NCBI GenBank assembly: GCA_016806645.1
Contig: JACSYO010002005.1
Location: forward strand, 679,501-743,500
Length of the DNA: 64,000 bases
Direction: 5' to 3'
Source: Ophiodon elongatus
Lineage: Eukaryota; Chordata; Actinopteri; Perciformes; Hexagrammidae
The notes under the pieces were generated by a model. It was not told the DNA's origin. It saw nothing but the letters and a program-made list of their open reading frames with translations, and made no database searches. Made by a program: the position numbers and the translations under genes. This document shows, piece by piece, positions 47,561 to 60,914 of the stretch (positions are counted from its first letter, which is position 1; every line of letters begins with the position of its first letter).

Positions 47561-49147
47561 TAAATTCTGCTTGAATGTCTCATAAGTGCGTCACGTTGAC
47601 AGAGAGACCCCTGTGTGAGTACTGTAGGCTGTTCAAAAGCTCACAAAAGCATTCAGATCAACCTTTTTTTTCCCTGTGTGCTGCAGTACAACTGTGAAGT
47701 GTCACTGCTTTAGGTAATACACTGAATGTTACCTAATGCCTTTCTTTTCCAAATCTAATGCACTTTATTCAGTTTGTTTGTGGTTGGCAGGCTGTGTGCA
47801 CCAGCTCATTCATGATGTCAGCCTGCAGACAACAGTCAGTGCAATTAATAGACGGGCGACTTAATGTCCCCCTTGGCCATCTATTATTCTCATACATGTC
47901 ATCGCAGGCTTCATGCTTTTATATTTGGCACATTACAATGTGTTGACAAATCAACTTAAGAGGGCTTAGTGGCACGCAACAAGATAATGTCACACGCAAC
48001 AATAATGTCAACCACACGGAAAAATAGCTGCTCCAGGAAAGGGTGGCGTGGTGTAGAAGGCAAAATATGTTCCAGCAGTCAGGAAACCTGATAAGCTATT
48101 CAAGTTGTGATCATGCATACAAATAAGACATCTTAACCAGATCCAGAATGTAATAAATCGAGTGATGCCATACAAAATACAAAGAGTAAGTCAACTATAA
48201 TGTTTTTATAACAAGTTTTAGAAAAATGCTGAGTTTGGTTCTGGGCAGTGTACTGTAGGATTTTAGAGCTTTTATGCTGAAAACAAACAATAACGCTAGG
48301 TGAGTAGTGAACCAAAACAGTAAAGCCAGTAAATCTGTAAAGTCACAAAAATTAGCTGAAAGACGCTAAAATAGTCACTATGACACAATATATTTGTCAT
48401 TTGACCCATTGTTACAATACAAATATAGATTAACACACCTTCAATAAGCATATCCTTGAATATAATAGTTACCCAAGTAACCAAATGGTATTGTACACAA
48501 GCTTAATTATGCATTGGGTAATGAGCATGTACAGGTACAGTTTGTCTTATAGCTAAAAGCTAAAAATGAAACTTAAAGGAGAAAAGTTACTGATCAAGGC
48601 AGCTGCAGTGGAAAGTTCTGAGAAGATCATGTTCTGCAGCCAAAACTCAATATTGTACAAGTCGTTCCATTCCAGCATTTTTCACTGCGGCTGTAACAAG
48701 ATTACTGTTTAGGCTTAGTCATTGGCAGAGGGCACAGACAGACGCACATTTTGCTTATTTACAGGTACACCAACACAAATAAGATAAGTCTAAATCAGGA
48801 CTACTGCTGGCCTGTAAATAGTGCAACTTATATTTTGTCACTGCTAATATTTCTCTTAAGTTATATATAAACTTCAGATGCTGCTTGAAATACTGAGGAA
48901 GCTTAGGTAGTCATTTGCAAAAAAAAAGTTACAGTTGTGATTACGTACTGTGCAGTTCAGGTGCTTACATGTGAAGATCAGAGCATTAGTATTTGCAGCA
49001 AACAACTATTTGCAATGTAAATATATAGTGGAGTAACGGATCCCTGAGCAGAGAATTAAGAACACATTGAACATCACTTCACGGTTTGTAGACGTTTTTT
49101 TGGTCAGTGTGACAAATATTTGTCCGACACTATCAGACTGTAATGTC
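47561..49147. other. Non-coding, no gene seen
   Basis: AT-rich sequence with no supported gene or named repeat. Confidence 0.45.
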
Positions 49148-49402
49148 TCATCATCCATTGGATGGATTATGATGAAACTTTATAAAGACATCCATGGTCC
49201 CCGGAGGATGAAGCCCTCCGAGTTTTGTGTTCGTATAACTTGGCGAAATCATGCTGATTTGGGATTTTGTGAAATAGCTTAATTTTGGAATGCATGCGTG
49301 AAATTTGTGAAGACGTTCATGTTCCTGTCAGAATTTATTGTCATGACTCTTAGTTCTTTCTGATCTAGTGCCATAATCAGGTCAATATTTACATTTGTCA
49401 AA
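49148..49402 (+). repeat. Dispersed fish repeat D, copy 2 (two modules)
   Basis: First module: CCATTGGATGGATTATGATG, AAACTTTATAAAGACATCC, ATGGTCCCCGGAGGATGA. Second module: TGAAGACGTTCATGTTCCTG, TCAGAATTTATTGTCATGAC and TGATCTAGTGCCATAATCAG. The modules are related to each other and to the copies at 32925, 53858, 59330 and 62835. Confidence 0.75.
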
Positions 49403-50075
49403 AACGTTGGTATTATAGAACTAAATACCTTAAAACCAGCCTCTGCTGTCTTTATTTAGCAATTATACCCCAAAAGCACCGCTGTGCTTAGGTACAACCT
49501 TTCAGAGCCGACAAGTCCTCCGTGCCCTCTGGAACAACACGTCAGCAGGATGCCATCATTTATCAGAGCCTTCCAAAACTGTTGTGAAATAAATCTGTGT
49601 TATGGTGTGACATGTCTATGGGCAAGGTTTGGACACATCGAGGCCCAAACACAAGTTAGTTTCTTTCAACTACCTCAAATATACTGTATTATGGCCACGT
49701 TGTGGATACATGAATTACAGTGATTGCTCCTTTAAATATTTATTAGATTCTTACAGATATATCCGTTAGGTTGTTTGAATGTTTGGTAACCTGAGATATT
49801 AATGTATGCATGTGTGAGTCATCAGTAAGAAACAGCTTCTAATCTTCTACCCTTCAGATACAAAGGTGAAATGAGGTTGTAAAATAAAGTGAAATGTAAT
49901 GCGTAAAAAAACAACACCAAAGTTATTGGCATATCCTTTGAATTCACAGCTCGAACAAATGAAGTAAAAGACATACGATACATATACAACCGTTCCTTAC
50001 CAGCCATTAAAATGTTTTGTTTTGGTTGCAATATCCGGAGTGTTATGAGCTCTAACAGTAGTTCTCCTAAAAGTG

Positions 50076-50077
<2 letters not shown>
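49403..50077. other. Non-coding, nothing recognised
   Basis: No supported gene. Confidence 0.45.

Positions 50078-50135
<58 letters not shown>
50078..50135. repeat. (GT)n microsatellite
   Basis: 29 GT units without interruption. Confidence 0.98.
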
Positions 50136-50140
<5 letters not shown>

Positions 50141-51239
50141 CAACAACTAGTGAGAAAAGGTAGACACATTGTTTCTTATTAAAATCAAAAGTAAACAAAG
50201 CCCAAGGAACACCCAACAACATCCTCGGAGAGCATGGATCCCCATTAAATGTGTGAATTGTTTTTATTCTCTTTGTCATTTACCCTTGTATACAGCAGAT
50301 CCTGTTACGGTGCGGGGATGATCCTGCTTTACTCAGAGTGCAGATTCTGACATCCGGATGGGGCTGTTGAGAAAATAAAAGCCATCACATCCAGATGTAA
50401 GATGACACGGTGCTCATTTGCTTCAGAGGTGAGAAATACTCAGGGCCATGGTGCTGAATGACCTTGGCAGTTGTGTCCCCAGGGAGAAGTGAATTTATAG
50501 CTGACCTTTACATTATAGCCTCTGCTTCTTTCCCTTCCCTTTTTCCAGACAAGGATTTGCTTTTGATGCAGTGTAATCAGTCGTATCTAAAGCAAATCTT
50601 TGAGAACTTTACATGCATTCAAATGAGCTTTCAAATAAGCTCTTCCATGGCTGTGTTTAGAGCTGTCACCATATCACATATTCACGATATGATTATTATG
50701 GACGGAAGAGTTCACAACAATGACATCGTCATGCTATTTATAGAAAATGTGCTTGTGGTTCTGTTCTATGTCTTTGTGTCCTGGGTGCAGCTCCCTGACT
50801 GACTGAGGGCCCCGTGTGAAGCTGTGGGTTTGGGTCTCACTCTCTCAACTCCCGCTTTGTGGTCCCTTATGTTATCCTTTTTGTTTTTGTTTTTGCCTTG
50901 TTGTAAATAAATGTTGTATTCTGTTGCATCCAACCCAATGTTGTGTCGAGCCAGTCGTAACTCTATCCATGGTATCCATTTGTTTAAATTTGTGTAAATC
51001 TATGTCTTGAAAGCTCCTGCTACTAATGGTTACTGTTAGCACTGTTATCACCTGCATTATTTTGGTCCTGAAGATGATTTCTAAATGGATTCATGGATGA
51101 TTTTATTCAATATGAGGAGAAACTATAGCTCAGCAAGAAGTTGCAAATTGTGTCAATAAAATTTGAACGCTTTTACGTTTCAGAGTAAATCATATGTCCA
51201 CTTTCAAATAATGTACTAGCATTCATTTACATTCTATAT
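50136..51239. other. Non-coding, no gene seen
   Basis: A 114-codon plus-strand frame (50458-50802) is unsupported. AATAAA at about 50906 follows a T-rich stretch; no linked exon is visible. Confidence 0.4.
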
Positions 51240-51700
51240 ACCTTAATACAAAAGGGCTGCCAAGCTCCTGTGATTCATCTTCTTTCCTTTCTTTCCTTCT
51301 GTTGGGAGTCTGGCTGCTGACGGCCAACTCTCGAACCATAATGCCTCTGTCACTCACCCCGCTGATTCAATTTACTCTCATTTCCCGGTGTCTGGAATGC
51401 CAAGGGCATAAAAAGGATCAGATCAGTCCGGTGGCAAGTGTCTCAGAGCATAAGAGAAGCACTGTTAACCAGCACAATATCAACTGGCAACAAAGGACAG
51501 GCACTAAATGACATCGCATATGGCATGGGGTGACATTTATGAGCAATATCAAGTTGCAGGCGATAAAAATCTTCCCCTGAAACACATTTACAAGCAGCCA
51601 CATCAGGATGTCGTGGCATTCACTGGCCACTCAAGCCCTCATCAGTGCTCCCTGACATAATGTCAACGTCACACTGTGTCCAACACTTCACCTGTAAATA
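51240..51700. promoter_or_regulatory. Candidate regulatory block
   Basis: Repeat-free sequence with GCTGATTCAATTTACTC, GGTGACATTTATGAGC and CTGACATAATGTCAACGTCA. It is balanced in composition and has no coding frame of note. It looks like conserved non-coding DNA; unverified. Confidence 0.22.
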
Positions 51701-52562
51701 TTTTAGCACGTAGTTTGCTCTTACTTTCAATATTTTATTGATGCAAAAGTGGTTAAAGTTGTGCAAAGGTTGACCTTAAAACAGGGCCTATAGCAACATT
51801 GGGGTGAAACAGAGTTCACCAGGGCAGCCAGGGATGAATGGTAGTTTTTAGCAGAAAATACATTGATTATTTATCATATTAATTTCCTTTACTGCTCAGG
51901 TCATACAGACATACCTTATTTCACCAAAGTTTTTTTTATTTTTTTATTTCCAGGGATTGAAAAATTCAACTTCTTTGTTTTTTACTTCACCTTGTTGCCC
52001 TGCTGGTATTTTCCTTTCCGGAAACTCATATTCACTTAACTGAAGATTTTTCATTACAGCTATGTAGGAAATAATTTGCCCTTTAAAAGACAACTAATGC
52101 AGGGGAGTGAGTGGATGATGGTTCTGCTCAAATATGCTTCCCCCCTCCTCTCCACTTTTCACAGACCACTGGAACATTTGCATAACATTTCTCTAGCCGG
52201 TGTGGGGCTCTGATGAGTCGCGGGTCCTGCTCGGTATAGAATATGGCAAGTGAAGTGTGAAATAAAGCAGCAGATGAGATCTTGTTCTCTTGAGGTGGTG
52301 GAGAAGGCGACGGAGATGGCGAACAGAGGGGGACGGAGATGTTGTGGCAAAATACAAACTGAATAAATATTGAGGCATGATTTCTTTCTTTGAAACTTTC
52401 TTTGTTATACTTTATAGATGATGGAATATTATCAAGAATGTGTTGTAAGAGTAAACAATACCTGGGAAGATTATTAGCTTATAAAAATGATCTTTATCCT
52501 ACCAGCAACTACCTGCCAAACCAACCAAAACTGCAGAACTAACACAACAATCACAGTATTAA
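51701..52562. other. Non-coding, nothing recognised
   Basis: No supported gene. Around 52190-52350 a GC-richer stretch has no credible frame. Confidence 0.4.
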
Positions 52563-52595
52563 GATAGATTGATAGATAGATAGATAGATAGATAG
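52563..52595. repeat. (GATA)n microsatellite
   Basis: About eight GATA units. Confidence 0.95.
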
Positions 52596-53149
52596 TTTTT
52601 TTCACTACAGCAGCAGCATTTGTACATACAAGGTAAGAACAATATATACAAAAAATAGAATAATAAGAAAATAAGAAAAATGCACAATATATACATGAAA
52701 TAGAATATAATGATAATAATATTAAATAAAATTAACTAACAAAACGAAACAGTCGTGCAAAGGGGTGTGTGGGCATGATTGTAGACTTTCCCTTCACACC
52801 CATGTTATCCACTGTCCTCACTGAACTCACTGAAGAACTCATGAAGAACTCATGAAAAGGGTTTTCATAATGGAATTTTTCATCTTACAAAGAATATAGC
52901 TCCATTTAATGAATTTGAGTTTTATTTATTTATGCCTTTTCATTTATATTTTGTACTTGTCTGAAAAGCTGTTAGTACATTTAGCTGAAAACCCGATTTC
53001 CTGTATTTCTTACACACTTAGTTCAAACTAGATGTCATAATAGTGAAGAGAGGGGGTGGAAAGGCAAGAAACTAAGTGTTATGATGACTCAGCCACCATT
53101 ATGTGATTAGACCACATACGTTCACTGTAAATGAAAATCATGATCCCCT
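52596..53149. other. Non-coding, AT-rich
   Basis: Very AT-rich after the GATA run. The direct repeat GAACTCATGAAGAACTCATG occurs near 52830-52855. No gene. Confidence 0.45.
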
Positions 53150-53660
53150 GTCATTTATTCTTTGTATCGAGAGGAAAAGGGTCGAGATTTCCCTGCATTG
53201 AGTGGTGCGAAGTGCGAGGGCCTCTCGAATGGGCGCTGCTCTCTAATTAGAGAGTCACTGGTATCAATCACCCTGCAGTGGCAGGCTAATTTTTTCATCA
53301 TCAATTACCTTGAACATTTTGGACGCTGATCAGACGAGACCCGTCTTAAACCCACTGCCGAGCTGTCATTGGCACTAATGGAATTTTAAATCTTCCCTCA
53401 CAGTGGAGTTCTACTTAAGTGCAAGTCCTAATTATGGGGAGGGTAATTTAGCTAATCTCCTCGAAAAAAGCGACAATAGGCTGCAATCAATAGCAAAATA
53501 TGTGCCCTGCTTAGGAGCGAGCAATTTCCTGCCATTCCGACACACCAGGTTACCACTTCAGAGATCAATACATACTACAAAAGGTAGGGAAAGGGTGCAA
53601 TCAAATGGGTTTTGTCTTACAATTTCTTTGTGGTTGCTTTGCCTTGGGCTAAGGGCTAAA
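53150..53660. promoter_or_regulatory. Candidate regulatory block with a 16-bp palindrome
   Basis: CTCTCTAATTAGAGAG (53239-53254) is a perfect palindrome around the homeodomain core TAATTA. Nearby are GGTATCAATCACC, GGCTAATTTTTTCATC and CATCAATTACCTTG. It is repeat-free and CpG-bearing; the 86-codon frame at 53403 lacks support. Confidence 0.3.
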
Positions 53661-53857
53661 TAGGATCCAAACAGCTTCATGCTCAATCACCAAATGCCAA
53701 GCCAAAGGGAAATGAGAGTTCCGCACTTGAGTGTAAACATCATGATATTGGTTGGTGGGTCTGAGGACTCTCGATTGAGCAGAGAGAATGAATTTGGAAA
53801 AAATAATTATGGTTCCTGCTGACATTTGGTCCATGACAAGGCAGAGTATTTAAAAAA

Positions 53858-54045
53858 AACTAATGGATGGGTTTCCATTAAATATGCTGTGAATATCCAT
53901 GGTCCCCAGAGGATGAACTGCAGTGTTCCTGTGTGGAACTGTGACCCTGTAAACTTTTCCCTAGCCATCAGGCCAACTTCTATTCGTGCAAAAGATGTTT
54001 CATAAACTAAAAAGGCAGATTGCCATGAAATTGGCTCCCAAGGGG
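53858..54045 (+). repeat. Dispersed fish repeat D, copy 3
   Basis: AATGGATGGGTTTCCATTAA, then GTGAATATCCATGGTCCCC, AGAGGATGAACTGCAG and TTTTCCCTAGCCATCAGGCC, followed by GATTGCCATGAAATTGG, the start of a second module. Confidence 0.7.
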
Positions 54046-54289
54046 ATAAACTTTATTTAAAGTGGTAAATCATTAGTCTTGCATCTAGGACCCCCATCAG
54101 AAAAAAACGCAGTAAACAGGGAGTAGGATAATCTGAATCCTTTATGAGAATGGAGGACTCTACAGCTACCAATGAAAAATACGGCAGAGAAAAATAGTTA
54201 CTCAATGTAGGTAGTACAACGTAGTAGGGTTAGAGTTTCAAATTAGTCTTGAAGTCCCGAGTCAAGTCAGGTGAGTCCCTAGTTATACA

Positions 54290-54479
54290 TATTGTGTATT
54301 GAGTCCTCTTACTCTATTTTTTAGCTTTTTAATGTTTTACTGATGGTTTTTCTTAATTGTTTTTAAATCTTCTTTTCTTTTGCATTATGTTTTGATGCTT
54401 TTAATGGTTTTATGTGAAGCACTTTGAATTGCCTCGTTGTTGAAATGTGCTATACAAATAAACTGGCCTTGCCTTGCCT
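54290..54479 (+). mobile_element. 5'-truncated LINE, 3' end
   Basis: TTTTATGTGAAGCACTTTGA, ATTGCCTCGTTGTTGAAATG and TGCTATACAAATAAAC lead into CTTGCCTTGCC. This is the conserved 3' tail and short repeat end of a fish non-LTR element. The upstream T-rich part is its untranslated region. No reverse transcriptase sequence remains. Confidence 0.75.
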
Positions 54480-55176
54480 AACGTTATAGTAAAAATAGTA
54501 AGCAATGCTGGGCTAACATTAGGCGACTGCTGGACACCCATCAGTGAGATATTGTGGAACCACATAATTTAGGTCGCCAAATCTTGGATGCAAACTGTGC
54601 AAAATGAGACTCTGCCAAGAGCTCGATGGTGATAAATTACCTTAAACCACACAGCAGCAGGCCACACTAGCCTCGACTTACCAATTCTTTTTGCAGCCAA
54701 TTTCCAACGACAGTTCTCAATCTGTAATTTTTGAGCTGCATGTTTTGCATGTTGTCGTTGACCCCAACCAAGTTTGGGGTATGCTGGTACGGCTTTAGAT
54801 TCCTAGTCTTGTTAAATTACATTTCATATAATGATGTCAATAATTTACAACTTTTAGGAATGACATATTTTATGCTTCTCAGTTAAGCACCTATTATGTT
54901 CCTTATTTTTCAACATGACAAGCTACTATATAGCTTCTCTCTATGAATAGAAGCCATATCATCTCTCATCTCTATTTCTGTTCACCTTTTAAATTCAATC
55001 AATAACCTTCGCCAATACATTGATTTATGAATGTGCTCTGCTTTGGCCTGCAGCTGAGCTTTTAATGAGTTATTCCAGACTCATTTTGCTGCCCCGTGCC
55101 ACATTATAATCTGCTTCGAAGAATTTAAAATACTGTATAACTCTGGATGTTGTGAGTAGGAGGCAGTCAATGGAAA

Positions 55177-55178
<2 letters not shown>
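54480..55178. other. Non-coding, nothing recognised
   Basis: No supported gene. Confidence 0.45.
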
Positions 55179-55219
<41 letters not shown>

Positions 55220-55226
55220 TATATAT
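55179..55226. repeat. (AT)n microsatellite
   Basis: About 18 AT units, then an interrupted tail. Confidence 0.96.
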
Positions 55227-57479
55227 CTGTATGAGATGTTGTTTCCCTCCAGAGGGGAATCATGTTTAGATGCTCACAGTGACTGGACTGTACTGGCTTC
55301 ACCTAAATCAAGGTTTTATTAAGGTTAAACTGTTTATGTGAACTTTTGATACCTTATTATTGAGTGTCGTTATAACCAATTAAATCAACCAATGAACACA
55401 ACATCTCTCTCCCTCATCTGAATGTCTTTATATAAGATATCCTAGCAGTAACAATATGTAAAGTTTAAGTCTCTAATGTGGTTTCGTTGGAATGAAAATC
55501 TAGCCTCAATGTGTCCGAGCTCGTACAAAAAGCAGAATTGAATAGATGTTTGTATATTTCATAAACCAATTTATTAATGCTGACAGAATACTCTCACCAC
55601 AAGGCCCATATATGAGCTGTTCTGGAGATTTCTGTCATGTCACATAATCTTCATTAGCAGATGGTGCTGTCATGGAATTGCAGATCTTCAAATTACCATT
55701 TTTATCTGAGCATTTTAAGAACTTCTGGTCCATGTTGGCTTCAAAGTTGAGCTTCAAAGTTCATTCCTGATGTCGGGAAGAGCAGTTTACTGACGATAAT
55801 GTGAAATGATGGAAAGCACCATCCATTGTAAATCTGTGATGAGATTATTTTGTCAACTGATCGACCACATCAACCATCTCCGCCTGCCAGATTGTTCAAA
55901 GACCTACATGACAAATGTAAACGCTTTCAATACATGGTTTCAGTATTGTGTTGTTATATATTGTATTGAGTTTTTATAAAAAAAATACGACTTAATATTA
56001 TTAAATAGACTAAATATAATTAAAAGCTAAAACCCGATGATCTTCCCAGCCCTCTTTGTTTTTTTTCTTCTTTTACTTGGATTGCTGATTCACCTTTCAC
56101 CGTGGAAACATTCACTCAGCACAACCAAATAAGGCCAGACAGCTTCTCCAATCATGGCTCACCCTCACCTGTCCTGACTGTTGTCAGACTAAAGCGAGAC
56201 AGGAAGCTAGAAAAGAAAAAAAAAACTTACTTTTAAATATAACAGTGTATTGCATTGTTACATTCATAGGCTTTTGTATGTATCAGCAACAGTAATTCTT
56301 CTTGTTTATCTATTTTGTCAGCTCAGTGGATTTGGCTGCCAAGCACACTTTCAATATAAAGGCCAACAGGGGTTCAAAAAAATTGCAAAGTTATTGTATC
56401 TTTTAAATTAATGATTATCATTCTAAAGGTTAAATAAATCCAATGTGCAGTAAATACATTTCACACCCATAAAGGAAAATGAACATTGCAATGTTTTCCT
56501 TGAATAATTAAAAGACACTAGGAGCAGCTTAAAACAAACCATTATATTTGCAGACAACTTAGGTAGAATCAATAAAATGACACAAGACATTTGGCAAAAA
56601 ATAAGATGATGCTTCATGTGTGAATTAGAAAACAAGCCACAGTAGACATCTGGATGAGGTAAACATTTTGGGTTCATTGTGAGAGTTGAATGTTGATTGA
56701 GCAGAGCTTGAGGAGGGGGAGGGGGTGTGGGGGGGGCAACAGAAACGTCTGCCTCCGGGGATCCTGCTGGGATAATCCATTCTCGATAACCGGAATGAAT
56801 TTTATTCTAATCTTCGTCTTATCTGCGCTGACTCTATTTGAATGTATGCGAGACACATTTTCTCCTCTATGCACCTTAGGTTCAATTCACAAAGTCAGCA
56901 TGAGTGTGTTTAAAGTAGTTAATTAAAAACACACACGCCTTTGAACGCGTGTCAGCACACACACCAGCACTAGACAATGCACCTCTGCAGAATACTACCA
57001 CGGTTCACGCTCCATGAAGCCGAATTTCCCCGGATTCACATTGATTTTTAAGCTTTGCAGGAAACTTATTTGAGTATTTAGGTATTGATTTTGCAGATCA
57101 TAGATGTAACACGGGGGAATTGCTTCATTTATTCCAGTACAGTTACAGCTTTTGAATGCGTTCCCACCAGTAAAGGTTGCCGCTGTCATTAAGCAGTCTT
57201 TGCTAATTAGTTTTAAACTGTGAAATTAATCATGAATTAAAGATGCCACAAACTAATACTAATAATGTTGTTTCACATTCCTCTCATACGCTGTGTTGCA
57301 ACACATTGTATAAACAGCCCTTATGCTGTTAACAATGAGTGGCACTCCATACAAGTGGGATACTGAATTCTGTAGTTCTGCACACAGAGAGAGAGAGAGA
57401 TCAAAATCAAAGTGATCCCCATAAAGAATCTGTATTATTGAATCACACTACCTGTCTGCAACATACCTCCTTTACAGAT
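55227..57479. other. Non-coding, no gene seen
   Basis: AT-rich with no supported gene. A G-rich stretch at 56712-56736 has runs of 5, 5 and 8 G. The interval 56690-56890 could be regulatory. Confidence 0.4.
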
Positions 57480-58120
57480 CAAATGTATAAGTGTGTCATT
57501 TAGCAGGACCTCGGGCAATAAATTAAACGTAAGTCGTTCTCACATCCAAGGGAGGCGTAGCTCATGCTGGGACAGGCAGAGAAAAATATCTCCTCAGCAG
57601 CAGAGCAGCGATCGATGCTGGAATATCTCACAGGTGGATTCCAGAGAGAACAGAAACAGCGAAAGCCTCACTCCCGATGTGCAAAGGTATTTTCACACAA
57701 TGCCCGCTATCATAATCTCCATTATTCTATTAATGGAGACTTGGGCGGACTTCTGATTAAAATGTCAGTGTCGCGAAGGCAAAACCTCGCCGTGACCTCC
57801 CTGAATTTGAATTAATGAGATATTTAGACTGTGGTTTTCTTTCCCCACTGCCCCGAGGGCTACGTGATTATCCTAAGCTGTGGAGTACATCTGTGTCTAT
57901 TAATTTTCATCTGACACTAAGCAGGCAGGCACGTATTCAGTAGACATCCTGGTCACGCGGAGTGGAGCTTTGAACCCGCATGCTGTGGGTCAACAGTCAG
58001 TTTGGTAAGCTGATGAGCTCCTGGACTGATGGCCGCTGATATTTTTGCAATCCGAGCACAGAGAAGTATCGTAGCTTCCAGCTGACTTAATTAAGCAAAT
58101 GTCTTGTCACCTTTTGAGGA
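57480..58120. promoter_or_regulatory. Candidate regulatory block
   Basis: Repeat-free, CpG-bearing sequence with GGGCAATAAATTAAACG, TCTATTAATGGAGAC and TGAATTTGAATTAATGAG. Overlapping unbiased frames on the plus strand argue against coding. Confidence 0.25.
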
Positions 58121-59329
58121 CTGTATTGCTTGGATGCCATATGATTCTTACTTATGTTCTTCGTTCACAGTGCTGCACTGAATTAATGATATGAAGAGAA
58201 GCTTCAAATATGTTCTTCTCACAGTACAGCAGAGCACTGAGATCAATGTTAAGGTAAAACTGAGGCCATGATGGGACTTCACAAGAATTCCATTGGAAAG
58301 CCTGGATGCCTTTCTGTCTCCTCCCTGGCACTTACAACAATCACAAATCACCTGAACCTGGTCCAACAAAGGGAATCTATCACAAAATGACATCATAAAT
58401 TTACTTCTTGGAGGGAGTGACATCATTAACTCCTCCATTTGTCTTCCTGCAATGGTGCTGCTGCATAATAAGCCTGCAAGAAGGCTCTGAATTCAGGCTT
58501 CGATCGCTATATAGTGCCACAATTCCTCAAGCCTCTATGTGATTCTTGTAACACGCTGCAATGTTAAATGTTAGTAAGTTATAAATGAACAATTTGTCCA
58601 CTCTTACATGATTGCAATTGTTTATTTACTATATATTTCAGGACATTGATTAAAATGCTTACTTTGTCTCTGAATTTTGTCCATTTTTACTTGTAAAACA
58701 TATGAAAGCATATATTGACTTTTAAAATCATACTTTATCTATATCAAGTTTACCAGAAAAGGGTACAGTAATAACTTCTGTGAAGGAGAATGTAACAATA
58801 ATAAGCCTGCACTTTAAAAAACAACAACATTTCAGATCAATATTATCTCGTCTAAATAACTAGACTGATCTGCAGGCAATAAAAATAACATTTTTATATC
58901 AATTACTCAACCCCTAAAGGGTTGGTTCTCATTATGGAAATATGCAACCCCTTCTCATTCCCAACTTGTCACATACGGACACTTGGTCAGGTCAAGATGA
59001 CGTAACTTCAGTAAATTAAATAACTTCCATTATGTTCCATAAATCAAGAATGTAACGTAGTGTGGCCTACTTACGCAACTTAAATTAGGTGTACTTTGAC
59101 TTTGATGTCACACGGGACAGCAAACAGCCGTCTTCTGGTTGAAAGTCCTGTGTTCCTTTGATTACCTTGTAAACAAGCATTTCTGCTACAGTATAGTGCA
59201 ACCCTGGTCCCTTAAAATTATGTTCATACTGTACATTACTAATTTGACACAGCAAACACATTTTGAAAGAAACACAATGCTACCTAGATTATGCTTTTAT
59301 CCATGCAAGCAGCATCACTCTAGGGACGG
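58121..59329. other. Non-coding, no gene seen
   Basis: A 96-codon minus frame (58148-58438) has no recognised motif. The rest is AT-rich. Confidence 0.4.
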
Positions 59330-59870
59330 CATTGTCGGTCGGATGGACCACCCTGGTCCAAAAAATACAGGATGGATTACGAGTCAATTTTGTAGAGACA
59401 TTCACAGTCCCCAGAGGATGAATCCTACTAACTTAGGTGATCCCCTAACCTTTCCTCTAGCGCCACCAGACACTGTTGGCATTTACTAAACTTGTATTAA
59501 CTCAACAACTATTGGAACAATTGCCATGAAATTTGGTATAGATATTGATGATGCCCAGAGGATTCACCCACTTTGGTGAGATATCTTAACATCTGGGTAA
59601 TGGATTGGCACAACATTTTGAAAAGATATTAATGGTTCCAATAGGATGAGTCCTAAATACTTGGATGATCTCCTGACTTATTCTTCCTCTTGTGTCACCA
59701 TGCATTTTACATTTTAAGTTTTTAATGGAGAGGTTTCGACAGCTAATGGATAGATTGTCATACAATTTGGTAAAGTTGGACATTCATGTTCCCATCTATA
59801 ACTTTGGGGAGCTTGTGACTTTCAAATTTCAATCACAGTCCCACTACAGCCCATGGTGGTTCATACTGAA
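59330..59870 (+). repeat. Dispersed fish repeat D, copy 4 (four modules)
   Basis: Four related segments follow one another, each with a form of GGATTGCCATGAAATTTGGT, then (A/G)ACATTCATGGTCCCCAGAG, GATGAATCCTACTAACTT, GATCCCCTAACCTTTCC and CTCTAGCGCCACCAG. The first starts at about 59335; the others near 59518, 59600 and 59750. This is the longest copy and shows that the family is itself a tandem of diverged modules of about 110-140 bp. Confidence 0.8.
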
Positions 59871-60914
59871 AGACATCTACAAAACGTCAAAATGTCAATA
59901 TACTTTATTTGTTTTCCTACAAGATTCCCTTGTTGCAACTGAAGCATTTTCAATGCTTCAGAGATATATTTTGATATTGGTTATGTCACCACATACTTCA
60001 GTTTTGAATATTTAACCAAAGCCATCATCTTTCCTTTGCAGTTCACACAAGGGATCCTGGATGCCCACCATCCTGCCTAACCACCTCACAGCAACTTCAG
60101 TGTGGTTAAAGAACAGCATTTAACTGAGAAAGACAGGCGGTGAACAGAATTTATATTTCTGCCAAAAAACATTTTAATAAGTAAAGATATTTTTTAAGGA
60201 GAAGGGTTTGAAGTGAGAGAAGTGCAGAGACCCAGTAGCAAAATATATTCCTTTTGCAAACCCATTTAAGGTATCAGATCTCTGAGGCTATTCAAGGTTG
60301 AAGTTAATTATTAAACATATTTTACGTTGTAAATACATTTCTCGTTCCTAAGATATAAAGAACAAAAATGCCACACAAAGTAACAGGATCATACATATTT
60401 CTTTTGAAGCTTTAATCCTGCTCACCCCACTGCTCAAATACTGTACCTTACACTATTATGGACCATATTTTTCAAAGCCATTAGACTTGTAACATAAAAA
60501 GCAGCAAAGTAAATGGGCCAAAACATAAGCATTATGGTCATTTAGATAAGAGGGCCTCCACAAATCAAATCTTAAGTGAGCAGCATCATATTGTCTTCAT
60601 TGAGATTCTCTCACTGTATGTCATGCGACAGATTCCTGTGTCATGTAAAATGTAGCAGATCATTCATTTGTGATGGAGCTACAACAATGCTGTGGGTTTG
60701 TGCTGACTTTGCTCGCACCTACCACATCACATGACCCTGATACCGAAAACAACGCCGTGTGTGTAAGATGCTCTGGATTTGAGCACCAACTTTTTTCGAT
60801 ATTTTCTTTTTTTTTTTACCTCTCATCCTCACACATTCATACCCATGTTTTACTCTTCGTTCAGTTGAATTTAATATATGTGGGAAAAAAAATATTAAGA
60901 GGTAGAAAATTCAA
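59871..60914. other. Non-coding, no gene seen
   Basis: No supported gene. The end (60660-60914) may already belong to the repeat that follows. Confidence 0.4.
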
